A stretch of DNA of 37,253 bases. Source: Clostridiales bacterium (lineage in GTDB: Bacteria; Bacillota; Clostridia; Christensenellales; Aristaeellaceae). Each line of letters starts with the position of its first letter. Position 1 is the first letter of the stretch. Position numbers and translations under genes: made by a program. The notes beneath the pieces are model-generated. The model saw only the letters and a list, made by a program, of their open reading frames with translations, made no database searches and was not told the origin of the DNA. This document shows, in pieces, positions 23,219 to 31,717 of this stretch. The stretch is taken from positions 1 to 37,253 of the forward strand of contig SVGU01000022.1 of NCBI GenBank assembly GCA_015056155.1, given 5' to 3'.

Positions 23219-24829
23219 ATGTCCGATATCCGCGCCGCGTGGGTGGATGCCTACTCCCCGCAGCTGCTCCGGTGGGCATGGGGAAAGACCGGCGACCGCT
23301 CGCAGGCGGAGGACCTCGTACAGGAGGTCTGGCTGCAGTTCTTTTCCGCCGTCGCAAAGGAGCAGGCACAGGGCCGGGAGATCGGGCTGCCGGAGCGGCT
23401 GCTCTGGCGTGTCGCCCGGTACGTGTGGCTCCACTCCCTGCGGCAGAAGACCGCCCATCCACTGCTGCCGCTGGACGATAGCCACCCCGATCCCACGGAT
23501 TTCGCCGCAGACATCGCCCGCAGGCAGGAGCAGTCCCGGCAATCCGCCTGGCTGCGGCAGCGCATCGTCAACCTGAACCGCCTCCAGAGAGAGGCGATGA
23601 TCCTGTACTATCTGGAGCAGCTGCCGCAGAAGGAGATCGCCCGCCGCCTCGGCGTGTCGGAAGCGACCCTGCGCTGGCACCTGTTCGACGTCCGGAAGAA
23701 GCTCCGGGAGGAGGCGTCCATTATGCATGAACATGAACCCGTCGATTTTGTCTACCGTCCCCACACGCTGAACATGGGTCTCAACGGCATCCCCGTGCCG
23801 AACTGCGCCGTCAGCAAGGTGCGCGGCAATCTGCTGATGCAGAACATCTGCTGCGCCTGCTACGACCGGGGCCGCACCGCGCAGGAGCTGGCCGGGATGC
23901 TGGGCGTGGCCCGCCCCTACATCGAGCACGACCTGCAATGGCTCTGCCAGCAGGAGCTGATCCGCGAGCATGCGGGCTGCTACTGCACCGACTTCCTCAT
24001 CATGACCAGCGAACAGGAGGCCGCCGTCTTCCGCGTGTTCGAGCAGCACAAGGAGACGCTGTGCGATGTGATCACCGGCCATTTTCTCACTCACGAAGCC
24101 GCGATCCGCGCCCTGGGCTTCACCGGCTGCGACCGGCCGATGTCAAAGCTCCTGTGGCTGCTGATCTACCTGTTCACCCGGCGGCTGCCCCTGCCGGTGG
24201 AAACGCCGGAGCCGCCCATCCGCCCGGACGGCGGCAAGTACTGGCCGCTGGGCTTCGACCGCACCGACCCGGCGGAATCCCCCCGCCAGGGCTTCGCCTA
24301 CAACGGCAGCATGAGCAATGCCGGCTTCTTCTGGTTCGGCCTGCACGACTTCGGCCAGAGCGAGATCGAGGACATGATGGATGCGTGGACGCCGGAATAC
24401 ATGGCGCTCCGCACGCTGCTGAAGAAGCTGATCCACGCGGGCTTCGATCCTGCCTGCGTCGCGGAGGAGGAGCGCTTCGTGCTCGCCCAGCTGGCGGAAA
24501 AGGGCTTCGTCACCGTCACCGACGGGCGGATCGCGCCGAACTTCGTCATCTTCAGCAGCCAGCAGTACGAGCGGCTGTATGCGGAGATCTTCCTCCCGCT
24601 CATCGAAGCGCTGAAGCCGGAGCTGGACCGTCTCGCGGAGGACCTGCACAGCCTGAGCATGAGCAGGCTGCCGCCGCACCTGAAGCATCTGGCGCCCCTC
24701 GCGCAGGCGATGGCTCAGCACGACGTGGGCTTCACCACCGAGCTCATGGCCTTCCACGACGGCACGCTCTACCGCCCCGTCAGCAAGCGCGACGGCGAGT
24801 TCCTCACCCTGGCATACGTCATCAGCTGA
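23219..24829 (+). CDS. ECF-type sigma factor with large C-terminal extension
   Basis: 536 residues from the ATG at 23219, preceded by AGGAGG; the long open frame upstream is antisense to flotillin. Region 2 (about 1-75) has DRSQAEDLVQEVWLQFF, the helix that contacts core polymerase and -10 DNA. Region 4 (about 118-165) has REAMILYYLEQLPQKEIARRLGVSEATLRWHLFDVRKKL, a helix-turn-helix. Residues 169-536 are an unusual extension: a second winged-helix-like segment (about 203-245, AQELAGMLGVARPYIEHDLQWL), a Cys-rich patch (NICCACYDRG, GCYC) and an alpha-helical region that could bind a signal. No anti-sigma gene adjoins, so control may be built into the protein. I know of similar clostridial proteins but no defined function. 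Confidence 0.85.
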   Translation: MSDIRAAWVDAYSPQLLRWAWGKTGDRSQAEDLVQEVWLQFFSAVAKEQAQGREIGLPERLLWRVARYVWLHSLRQKTAHPLLPLDDSHPDPTDFAADIARRQEQSRQSAWLRQRIVNLNRLQREAMILYYLEQLPQKEIARRLGVSEATLRWHLFDVRKKLREEASIMHEHEPVDFVYRPHTLNMGLNGIPVPNCAVSKVRGNLLMQNICCACYDRGRTAQELAGMLGVARPYIEHDLQWLCQQELIREHAGCYCTDFLIMTSEQEAAVFRVFEQHKETLCDVITGHFLTHEAAIRALGFTGCDRPMSKLLWLLIYLFTRRLPLPVETPEPPIRPDGGKYWPLGFDRTDPAESPRQGFAYNGSMSNAGFFWFGLHDFGQSEIEDMMDAWTPEYMALRTLLKKLIHAGFDPACVAEEERFVLAQLAEKGFVTVTDGRIAPNFVIFSSQQYERLYAEIFLPLIEALKPELDRLAEDLHSLSMSRLPPHLKHLAPLAQAMAQHDVGFTTELMAFHDGTLYRPVSKRDGEFLTLAYVIS

Positions 24830-24832
24830 AGC

Positions 24833-24863
24833 AAGGGAGTTGCCCCGTCCGCAGCTCCCTTTT
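24833..24863 (+). terminator. Terminator of the sigma factor gene
   Basis: AAGGGAG (24833-24839) pairs with CTCCCTT (24855-24861), with TGC/GCA pairing inside; a short T run follows. Confidence 0.7.
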
Positions 24864-24932
24864 CCTGTCCGCCCGGCTTCCTCCGGATCCGCCAGCGCTT
24901 CCCCATTGGCCGAATTCACCGCCGGCAAGGTC

Positions 24933-24961
24933 TTTTCAAACACGGCGTTTTGCTGTATACT
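24933..24961 (+). promoter_or_regulatory. Promoter for the ABC exporter pair
   Basis: TTTTCA (24933-24938), 17-bp spacer, TATACT (24956-24961), 33 bp before the TTG start. Confidence 0.6.
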
Positions 24962-24994
24962 CTTGGGGAACGAATCATCACGGAGGGAATATCC

Positions 24995-26770
24995 TTGAAA
25001 TACCTGTTCTCCTACCTGAAGAAATACCGGGCGGAAAGCATCCTTGCGCCTCTGTTCAAGATGCTGGAAGCGTTTTTCGACCTGCGGGTGCCGCTGATCG
25101 TGGCCAACATTATCAACACCGGCATCTGCGGCGAGTTCGCCGATGAGGCCGCGCGCCTGCCCTACATCCTCGGTCAGTGCGGGCTGCTGGTGCTCATGGC
25201 GCTGATCGGCCTGGCCTGCTCCTTCACCGCGCAGTACTTCGCCGCCCGCGCCGCCATCGGCACCTCGACGCAGCTGCGCCGCCACCTGATGAGCCACATC
25301 CAGACCCTCTCCTTCACCGAGCTGGACGCCATCGGCGCATCGACCCTCATCACCCGCATGACTGCCGACGCCAATCAGGTGCAGAACGGCGTGAACATGT
25401 TCCTGCGCCTGTTCCTGCGCAGCCCCTTCATCGTCATCGGCGCGATGATCGCCGCCTTCACCATTGACGTGGAGGCTGCATGGGTGTTCGTCGTGGCGAT
25501 CCCCGTGCTGTCGGTGATCGTCTTCGGCGTGATGAAGCTGACCTCGCCCCTGTACAGGCAGGTACAGCAGAAGCTGGACGCGGTCACCGGCGTGACCCGC
25601 GAGAACCTCTCCGGCGTGCGCGTGGTGCGCGCCTTCGGCCGCGAGGAGGCGGAGGCGGAGCGCTTCGCCCAGGCCAACGGCGAGCTCAACGCCGCCCAGA
25701 TCAGGGTCGGCCGCATCGCCGCCCTGACCAACCCGCTGACCTACGTGGTCATCAACCTGGGCGTCATCGCCCTGCTCTACGTCGGCGGCGACAAGGTCAG
25801 CACCGGCACGCTGCGCTCCGGCGACGTGGTGGCGCTGCTGAACTACATGAGCCAGATCCTCGTGGAGCTGGTGAAGCTGGCGAACCTGATCGTGCTGCTG
25901 ACCCGCGCCTACACCAGCCTCGGCCGCTGCGCGAAGGTGCTGGACACCCCGACCTCCATGACCTACCCGGAGAAGGCAAGTCAGGCCGATTCCGCCGAGG
26001 AGGCAGTCCGCTTCGACCATGTGTCCCTGACCTACAAGGGTGCGGGCGACGAGAGCATCTCCGACGTGTCCTTCCGCGTCCTGCGCGGCCAGACCGTCGG
26101 CGTCATCGGCGGCACCGGCTCCGGCAAATCGACGCTGGTGAGCCTGATCCCCCGCTTCTACGACGCGACGCGCGGCAGTGTGTCCCTGATGGGCCGCCCC
26201 ATCACCGACTGGCCCCACGAGGAGCTGCGCGACCGCATCGCCGTGGTGCAGCAGAAGGCGCAGCTCTTCAAGGGCACCATCCGCTCCAACCTTCTCTACG
26301 GCCTCGCCGCCGGCGAAAAGACGCCCGACACCGTCACCGACGAGTTCCTCTGGCAGTGCTTGGAAACGGCGCAGGCGGCGGAGTTCGTCCGCCAGAAGCC
26401 CGGCGGGCTGGACGAGCCCGTGGAGCAGGGCGGCCGCAACCTCTCCGGCGGCCAGAAGCAGCGTCTGACCATCGCCCGTGCGCTGGTGAGCCAGGCGGAC
26501 GTCCTCATCCTGGATGACAGCGCCTCCGCCCTGGACTACGCCACCGACGCCGCGCTGCGCAAGGCCCTGAAGACCCTGCCCGCGACCACCACGACCTTCA
26601 TCGTCTCCCAGCGCACCTCCTCCATCCGCCATGCAGACCAGATCCTCGTCATGGACGACGGCGAGCTGGTGGGCTGCGGCACGCATGACGGGCTGATGGC
26701 CAGCTGCGAGGTCTACCGCGAGATCCATGAATCCCAGTTCCGTGACGCAGAAAAGGGGGCGAAGGCATGA
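24995..26770 (+). CDS. ABC exporter half-transporter, subunit with degenerate catalytic site
   Basis: 591 residues. A TTG at 24995 is taken as start because GGAGGG lies 7 nt upstream and the preceding ATG overlaps the promoter. Six-TM exporter domain (about 1-310), then the ATPase domain: Walker A GGTGSGKST (372-380), signature LSGGQ (483-487), Walker B ILDD with Asp508 where the catalytic Glu normally sits, and Gln539 in place of the switch His (VSQR). This is the pattern of the first subunit of heterodimeric exporters such as TM287/288, BmrCD and LmrCD, where only one of the two ATP sites hydrolyses. The stop overlaps the next gene by ATGA. Exports lipids, drugs or peptides in relatives; substrate unknown. 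Confidence 0.94.
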   Translation: MKYLFSYLKKYRAESILAPLFKMLEAFFDLRVPLIVANIINTGICGEFADEAARLPYILGQCGLLVLMALIGLACSFTAQYFAARAAIGTSTQLRRHLMSHIQTLSFTELDAIGASTLITRMTADANQVQNGVNMFLRLFLRSPFIVIGAMIAAFTIDVEAAWVFVVAIPVLSVIVFGVMKLTSPLYRQVQQKLDAVTGVTRENLSGVRVVRAFGREEAEAERFAQANGELNAAQIRVGRIAALTNPLTYVVINLGVIALLYVGGDKVSTGTLRSGDVVALLNYMSQILVELVKLANLIVLLTRAYTSLGRCAKVLDTPTSMTYPEKASQADSAEEAVRFDHVSLTYKGAGDESISDVSFRVLRGQTVGVIGGTGSGKSTLVSLIPRFYDATRGSVSLMGRPITDWPHEELRDRIAVVQQKAQLFKGTIRSNLLYGLAAGEKTPDTVTDEFLWQCLETAQAAEFVRQKPGGLDEPVEQGGRNLSGGQKQRLTIARALVSQADVLILDDSASALDYATDAALRKALKTLPATTTTFIVSQRTSSIRHADQILVMDDGELVGCGTHDGLMASCEVYREIHESQFRDAEKGAKA

Positions 26771-28545
26771 GCAGACAGAAGAAAAATGCCCTTGATCTCG
26801 CGTCCCTGAAGCGGGTCATGCCCTACATCCGGCCCTACCGGCTGCATGTGCTGCTGTCCCTCCTGTGCGCGTCCGTCAGCGCCGCAGCGGCGCTCCTGAT
26901 CCCCATCTTCTCCGGCAACGCCATCGACTGCATGATCGGCGTTGCCCAGGTGGACTTCCGCGGCATCTTCGTGAACGCCGTCTGCATCGCCGTCACGACC
27001 GCGCTGGCCGCCGTCGCGCAGCAGGTGCTGGCCACCAGCAACAACCGCATCGCCTACTGCGTCAGCCGGGATATCCGCAACGAGGTGTCCGTGAAGCTGC
27101 AGCGGCTGCCGCTTTCCTACCTCGACCGCCACCCCATCGGCGATCTGGTCAGCCGCGTCATCGCCGACGTGGACGCCTTCTCCGACGGCCTGCTCATGGG
27201 CTTCACCCAGCTGTTCACGGGCGTGGTGACCATCGCGGGCACGCTGGGCATCATGCTGGCGCTGAACTGGATGATCGCGTTGCTGGTCGTGGTGCTCACG
27301 CCCCTGTCCCTGTTCGTGGCCGCCTTCATCGCGAAGAACACCCACAAGTACTTCACCGCCCAGTCGAAGGTGCGCGGCGAGCAGACCGCGATGATCAACG
27401 AGATGATCGAGGGCCAGAAGGTGATCCAGTCCTTCGGCCACGAGGACGAGAGCCTGGCCGAATTCGATCAGGTGAACGAGGAGCTGGGCAAGGTGGCGCT
27501 GAAGGCGACCTTCTTCTCCTCGCTGGTGAACCCCTCGACCCGCCTGGTCAACAACATCATCTACGCCGCCGTGGGCTTCGTGTGCGCGCTGCTGGCCATC
27601 GGCACGAACCCCATGATGACCGTGGGCGGCATGAGCAAGTTCCTCTCCTATGCCAGCCAGTACGCCAAGCCCTTCAACGAAATTTCCGGCGTGGTGACCG
27701 AGCTTCAGAACGCCCTTGCCTGCATCCGCCGCATCTTTGACCTGCTGGACGAAAAGGACCGCCCGGCCGACGCGCCCGACGCCGCCATGCTGGACGCAAA
27801 GGGCCATGTGACCTTGACGGACGTGAGCTTCCGCTACGTTCCCGACCGCCCGCTGATCGAGGCTTTCTCCCTGGACGTCCAGCCCGGCCAGCGCATCGCC
27901 ATCGTCGGCCCCACCGGCTGCGGCAAGACGACGCTGATCAACCTGCTCATGCGCTTCTATGACGTGGACGGCGGCAGCATCCGCATCGACGGCACCGACA
28001 TCCGCAGCATCCGCCGGAGCGAGCTTCGCCGCAGCATCGGCATGGTTCTGCAGGACACGTGGCTCAAGGCCGGCACCATCCGCGACAACATCGCCTACGG
28101 CAAGCCCGACACGACCGACGAGGAGATCATCGCCGCCGCGAAGGCCTCCCACGCGCACTCCTTCATCCGCCGCCTCCCCGACGGCTACGACACGGTTGTC
28201 ACCGAGAACGGCGGCAACCTCTCCCAGGGCCAGAAGCAGCTCCTGTGCATCGCCCGCGTGATGCTGCTGGAGCCGTCCATGCTGATCCTGGACGAGGCGA
28301 CCTCCTCCATCGACACCCGCACGGAGCTGCGTATCCAGTCCGCCTTTGCGCGGATGATGCAGGGCAGCCAGCCGGGCGAAGGCCGCACCTCCTTCATCGT
28401 CGCCCACCGCCTCTCCACCATCCGCGAGGCCGACGTGATCCTCGTCATGAAGGACGGCCACATCATCGAGCAGGGCAACCATGACACCCTGCTGGCGCAG
28501 AACGGCTTCTATGCGACCCTGTACAACGCGCAGTTCGGCGCATAA
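26767..28545 (+). CDS. ABC exporter half-transporter, catalytic partner subunit
   Basis: 592 residues. Six-TM exporter domain, then Walker A GPTGCGKTT (381-389), signature LSQGQ (485-489, second-Gly change), Walker B LDE with Glu510, and switch His547 (VAHRLS). The canonical Glu and His lie here while the signature is altered. The mirror-image changes in the upstream subunit show the two form one heterodimer, with a consensus site (this Walker A/B plus the upstream LSGGQ) and a silent site. Translationally coupled through a 4-bp overlap. Its stop codon lies inside a hairpin-bearing repeat. Confidence 0.95.
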   Translation: MSRQKKNALDLASLKRVMPYIRPYRLHVLLSLLCASVSAAAALLIPIFSGNAIDCMIGVAQVDFRGIFVNAVCIAVTTALAAVAQQVLATSNNRIAYCVSRDIRNEVSVKLQRLPLSYLDRHPIGDLVSRVIADVDAFSDGLLMGFTQLFTGVVTIAGTLGIMLALNWMIALLVVVLTPLSLFVAAFIAKNTHKYFTAQSKVRGEQTAMINEMIEGQKVIQSFGHEDESLAEFDQVNEELGKVALKATFFSSLVNPSTRLVNNIIYAAVGFVCALLAIGTNPMMTVGGMSKFLSYASQYAKPFNEISGVVTELQNALACIRRIFDLLDEKDRPADAPDAAMLDAKGHVTLTDVSFRYVPDRPLIEAFSLDVQPGQRIAIVGPTGCGKTTLINLLMRFYDVDGGSIRIDGTDIRSIRRSELRRSIGMVLQDTWLKAGTIRDNIAYGKPDTTDEEIIAAAKASHAHSFIRRLPDGYDTVVTENGGNLSQGQKQLLCIARVMLLEPSMLILDEATSSIDTRTELRIQSAFARMMQGSQPGEGRTSFIVAHRLSTIREADVILVMKDGHIIEQGNHDTLLAQNGFYATLYNAQFGA

Positions 28546-28660
28546 GGGATTTCATCCCTTTTTAGCGCTCCCGCACGGCGTTGGGGGGGCTTCGCCCCTT
28601 TTTGGCGCTCCCGCGCGGCGTTGGGGGGCTTCGCCCCTTTTTGGCGCTCCCGCGCAGCGT
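28544..28660 (+). repeat. Three tandem 40-bp units, each a hairpin followed by T residues
   Basis: Unit 1: AAGGGAT-TTC-ATCCCTT (28544-28560) then TTT. Unit 2: GGGGC-TTC-GCCCC (28586-28598) then TTTTT. Unit 3: GGGGC-TTC-GCCCC (28625-28637) then TTTTT. Each is followed by (A/G)GCGCTCCCGC(A/G)C(G/A)GCGTTGG. The first stem overlaps the TAA of the ABC gene. Each unit would be a short intrinsic terminator, so the array could act as a serial terminator. The style matches the AAGGGAC-TTC-GTCCCTT repeats at 5.6 kb. Confidence 0.85.
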
Positions 28661-28734
28661 TGGTTCTCTTGCAGGAGTCACACTGCGCAACAGGCGCAGC
28701 GCGACGCACAACAAGACGCACGGGACCCCTCCCC

Positions 28735-28781
28735 AGCCTCCCTCTCTGAGGGAGGTGTCGCCGCAGGCGACGGTGGGAGTC
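28735..28781 (+). repeat. Single dispersed copy of the palindromic element seen in the 8.6-9.3 kb array
   Basis: CCTCCCTC-TCT-GAGGGAGG then GTCGCC-GCA-GGCGAC and GGTGGGAGT. This matches, in opposite orientation, the leading half-element at 8560-8604. Between the ABC stop and this element (28661-28734) nothing else is recognisable. Confidence 0.7.
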
Positions 28782-28811
28782 CTCTCTCAACACACCGATA
28801 AGGAGATCATC

Positions 28812-29222
28812 ATGAGCAGATACATTGCCCGCGCGAAGGAGCTTCGCGCCATCGTCACCCCTCACTACAACTGCGGCCAGTCCGTCATCCTGCCCTTCGC
28901 GGAGAAGCTGGGCTACACGGAGGAAACCGTGATGCGCTTCGCGGCGAACTTCGGCGGCGGCATGAAGAGCGGCCGTCTGTGCGGAGCCGTGGCCGGCGGC
29001 GCGGTGGTCCTGGGCCTTTTCGGTCTGGAGGACCGCGCCATCGTCGAGGATTACTACGCCCGGCTGCAGCAGAACCACCCCGAATCCCTCGACTGCGCGC
29101 CCCTGCTGGCCCTGAACGAGCAGCGCGGCGGCGTGAAGAAGCCCCACTGCGATGCGCTGGTCTATGAGTGCATCGCCGTATGCGAGGAAATGCTCCGGGA
29201 GCACGGGAAGCTGCCGGAATAA
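28812..29222 (+). CDS. C_GCAxxG_C_C family (redox-type) protein
   Basis: 136 residues; AAGGAGA lies just before the ATG. The family motif is visible: YNCGQSVI (Cys21), FGGGMKSGRLCGAVAGGAVVLGL (Cys57 in the GxCGA element) and the late Cys residues 95, 113, 120 and 124 (CDALVYECIAVCEEM). These small proteins of anaerobes are thought to be redox-active or metal-binding; the exact role is unknown. No promoter was found; it lies 266 bp behind the ABC exporter, separated by the terminator-like repeats. Confidence 0.88.
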   Translation: MSRYIARAKELRAIVTPHYNCGQSVILPFAEKLGYTEETVMRFAANFGGGMKSGRLCGAVAGGAVVLGLFGLEDRAIVEDYYARLQQNHPESLDCAPLLALNEQRGGVKKPHCDALVYECIAVCEEMLREHGKLPE

Positions 29223-29240
29223 CCGGACAGCAGCCAATCA

Positions 29241-29287
29241 AAAACCGCACCCGCCAGGCGTCTGTGCCTGTTACAGGTGCGGTTTTT
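29241..29287. terminator. Bidirectional intrinsic terminator
   Basis: AAAACCGCACC (29241-29251) pairs perfectly with GGTGCGGTTTT (29276-29286) between convergent genes; T run 29283-29287 on plus, A run 29241-29244 on minus. Confidence 0.88.
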
Positions 29288-29308
29288 CTGTCGGTCAGAT
29301 CCTTGCGT

Positions 29309-30061
29309 TCAGCGCAGCCCGCCCTTCTTCACGAAGGCCAGCAGCATCCGGAACACCTCGGCGTCCGCTTCCTGAGTGAAGCCATGGCCCTCGCCGGGGA
29401 ACACGCGCAGCTCGGCGTCCCTGTACAGGCGCACCGCCCGCTCGCTGTCCGCCATGCTGACCACCGGGTCCTGGTCGCCCTGCATGATCAGCACCGACCG
29501 GGGATACTCCGGCATCCGGGCGAAAACGTCCATTTCGCGCATGCTGGTGAAGAAGCCGCGCCCCAGCGTCATGCCCCAGAAATCGACCGTCTCCGGGATA
29601 TCCGCCGCATTCGGGAAGCGCGTGTTCCAGTTATCCGGGATGCACAGCGCCGGGAACAGCAGCGCCAGACCGGCGATATCCTCCGGGCGCTCCTGCGAGG
29701 CCAGCACGCTCACCATGCCGCCCATGCTGCCGCCGAAGAGGTACACCTGCGCCGCATCCACCGCGTCGTGGCCGCGCAGGAAGTCCAGCAGCGCCAGCGC
29801 GTCCTCCCGCTCGGTGAAGAGGGTCATCTCCGTCGTGGGGAAGCCGCTCTCGTCCCGGGTGCTGCCGCCGCAGAAAGTGTAGCACAGCGAGGCAATGCCG
29901 TTCTCCGCCAGGAAGCGCGCTCCCCCGTCGAAGTCGGTCATGCAGCCGTTGTAGCCATGGCTCATCAGCACCGCAGGCACAGGCCCGTCCGCTTCGGGCA
30001 GGTACAGCGCCGCGTGCACCTCGCGGCCGTGATGGGGAATCGTCAGACGGGTGATGGTCAT
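29309..30061 (-). CDS. Alpha/beta hydrolase, cinnamoyl/feruloyl-esterase-like
   Basis: 250 residues. Complete triad: Ser112 (FGGSMGG nucleophile elbow), Asp198 (GDQDPVV) and His226 (GEGHGF); oxyanion-hole HG at 35-36 (MSHGYNG). The layout, a short cytoplasmic enzyme with an insert between residues 140 and 180, resembles the feruloyl/cinnamoyl esterase group (for example Butyrivibrio Est1E), but acyl-peptidase-like or general ester hydrolysis is possible. GAGGAGG precedes the ATG by 8 nt and only 3 bp separate it from the DUF3237 stop. Last gene of the eight-gene operon. Confidence 0.87.
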   Translation of the reverse strand: MTITRLTIPHHGREVHAALYLPEADGPVPAVLMSHGYNGCMTDFDGGARFLAENGIASLCYTFCGGSTRDESGFPTTEMTLFTEREDALALLDFLRGHDAVDAAQVYLFGGSMGGMVSVLASQERPEDIAGLALLFPALCIPDNWNTRFPNAADIPETVDFWGMTLGRGFFTSMREMDVFARMPEYPRSVLIMQGDQDPVVSMADSERAVRLYRDAELRVFPGEGHGFTQEADAEVFRMLLAFVKKGGLR

Positions 30062-30064
30062 GGT

Positions 30065-30463
30065 TCAGTCCTCCTCAAAAAACAGGATGGTCACGCCGCC
30101 CTCGCGGCCCTGAATGCGCCCGGTCAGGGGCGTATCCTCCAGCCAGGCAAGGCGCGGGTTATCCGTGAAGATTCTCGGATGGGTGACGCAGACGCCGTCC
30201 GCGCCGGTTTCGCCGTTGTTCTCGATGAACAGGCGGGCGGGCATTCCCGCATCGTCCGTGCCGGACAGCATGTACCGCGCGGACAGCCGTCCCGGCTCGC
30301 CCGTCAGGTAAGTCTGCGTATCCACGCCGCCGGAGAGGATCTCGCCGTGAAAAAAGGCGCAGTCACACCGGCCACCGAAGCAGATCATGTTGACCTGCCC
30401 CTTCGCGCTCCTGAGCGTGTGGCACTCGTGCAGGTCGACCTCAATGGTGAAAAGGGGTTCCAT
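30065..30463 (-). CDS. DUF3237 family protein
   Basis: 132 residues, a compact beta-barrel-type sequence with ILSGGVDTQTY, LSARYMLSGTDDAGMPARLFIENNG and RIFTDNPRLAWLEDTPLTGRI, which follow the DUF3237 pattern (the terminal 'wL....f.g' block). No catalytic residues are assigned in the family. Small spacings (12 bp from the upstream stop, 3 bp to the hydrolase) put it in the operon. It may be a partner of the alpha/beta hydrolase next to it. Confidence 0.75.
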   Translation of the reverse strand: MEPLFTIEVDLHECHTLRSAKGQVNMICFGGRCDCAFFHGEILSGGVDTQTYLTGEPGRLSARYMLSGTDDAGMPARLFIENNGETGADGVCVTHPRIFTDNPRLAWLEDTPLTGRIQGREGGVTILFFEED

Positions 30464-30475
30464 GTTGCCCTCCTG

Positions 30476-31705
30476 TCATTCGGCGCTCACATAGCCGACC
30501 GCCTCCACCAGCCACTGCCCCTGGGGCCCCCGGCACCAGTCAAGGAACGCGCCGAGGCTGGCGTTCGTCTCCTGCGGCGCGGGCTCGCCGATGGGCGAGG
30601 CGGTCACGGCGTAGAAGAAGCTCGCCATGGGGTAGCTGCCGTCGCGGATCGTGTCCTTCGTGGGCGCGACGCCGTTCAGGCTCAGCAGGCGGATCTGATC
30701 GTTGGCGACCATTTCATTGGCATAGAATCGGTAGGTGTAGCCGATGGCGTTTTCGTGGTTGCGGTAGGCGGCCACACGGGTGATGATGCCGCCCATGTCG
30801 CCCACCACGTCCTCCGTGCGGGGGGACATGATCGGCTTGTCCGCCATGCGCATCAGCAGCTGGAGCCCGGTCTGGCTGCCGCTGCCCTCGGACCGCTGGT
30901 AGGCGCGGATGGACCGGTTCCGGCCGCCCACGTCCTTCCAGTTGGTGATCTCACCCGAATAGATCCCGGCCACCTCACCGAAGGTCAAGCCGGTCACCGG
31001 GTTCTTGCTGTTGACGAAGAACACGAAGGCCTCCCGGCCGATGGGCGTCATGTGCAGCTGCAGACCTGCGTCCGCCGCAGCCTGCCGCTGCTTCTCCGAC
31101 GGCTCCGCCACGAAGATCACGTCCGCATCGCCCCGGAACAGGTCCTGATAGGCGATGTTCGTGCCGCTGCAGAGCACCGTTTCCGGGCCGTCGCCGGAGA
31201 AGTAATCCCGGTGGCGGTAGGTCCCCTCCGGGTACACCGCCTGCACAAAGGCCGCGTACACCGGGTAGAGGGCCGTCGCGCCGTCGATGACGAAGCTGTC
31301 CGCCTGCTCCTTCGTAAAGCGCAGCGTCGCCTCCTCCGGCAGCGCGGTGGTCTTTTCCCCGCTGAAGGGGTAATACTGCGTCATCATCAGGCTCCGGTCG
31401 TCCAGGACGGGGAGCGTCTCCTCATGCAGCTGCACGCCCGCATACACGCTGCAGCCCATCACGACCGCGCCAAAGGCCGCCAGCACATACCGGAACCACT
31501 TCGCCCGCGCCGCACCGCCGACCAGCAGCGACAACACCGCCAGCGCCGCCACATACAGGACGCGGATGGTGTTTTGCCAGTACGGCGGCAGGAACAGCAG
31601 GAAAAACTGCAGGAAGAAGCCGAACACCAGCCCCGCCAGGAAGAATGAGACCGCTATGCCGCTGCGGAGGACCAGGCCCTCCCGCCTGTTCTCATCGTTC
31701 TTCAC
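30476..31705 (-). CDS. Membrane-tethered PstS-like phosphate-binding protein
   Basis: 409 residues from a GTG at 31705; AAGGAGG (overlapping the upstream stop) lies 7 nt before it. Three N-terminal TM segments (about 15-40, 47-67, 72-93) are followed by a periplasmic-binding-protein domain with PstS hallmarks: DGATALYPVYAAF (usually DGSTAVYPL), GREAFVFFVNSKNPV, IYSGEITNWKDVGG and YQRSEGSGSQTGLQ. Classical PstS proteins are lipoproteins beside pstCAB; here the domain is fused to a multi-helix anchor and no ABC permease or ATPase is present. It could be a sensor or a receptor for phosphate or a phosphorylated ligand. Confident in the fold, not the function. Confidence 0.85.
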   Translation of the reverse strand: MKNDENRREGLVLRSGIAVSFFLAGLVFGFFLQFFLLFLPPYWQNTIRVLYVAALAVLSLLVGGAARAKWFRYVLAAFGAVVMGCSVYAGVQLHEETLPVLDDRSLMMTQYYPFSGEKTTALPEEATLRFTKEQADSFVIDGATALYPVYAAFVQAVYPEGTYRHRDYFSGDGPETVLCSGTNIAYQDLFRGDADVIFVAEPSEKQRQAAADAGLQLHMTPIGREAFVFFVNSKNPVTGLTFGEVAGIYSGEITNWKDVGGRNRSIRAYQRSEGSGSQTGLQLLMRMADKPIMSPRTEDVVGDMGGIITRVAAYRNHENAIGYTYRFYANEMVANDQIRLLSLNGVAPTKDTIRDGSYPMASFFYAVTASPIGEPAPQETNASLGAFLDWCRGPQGQWLVEAVGYVSAE

Positions 31706-31717
31706 AGGAACGCCTCC

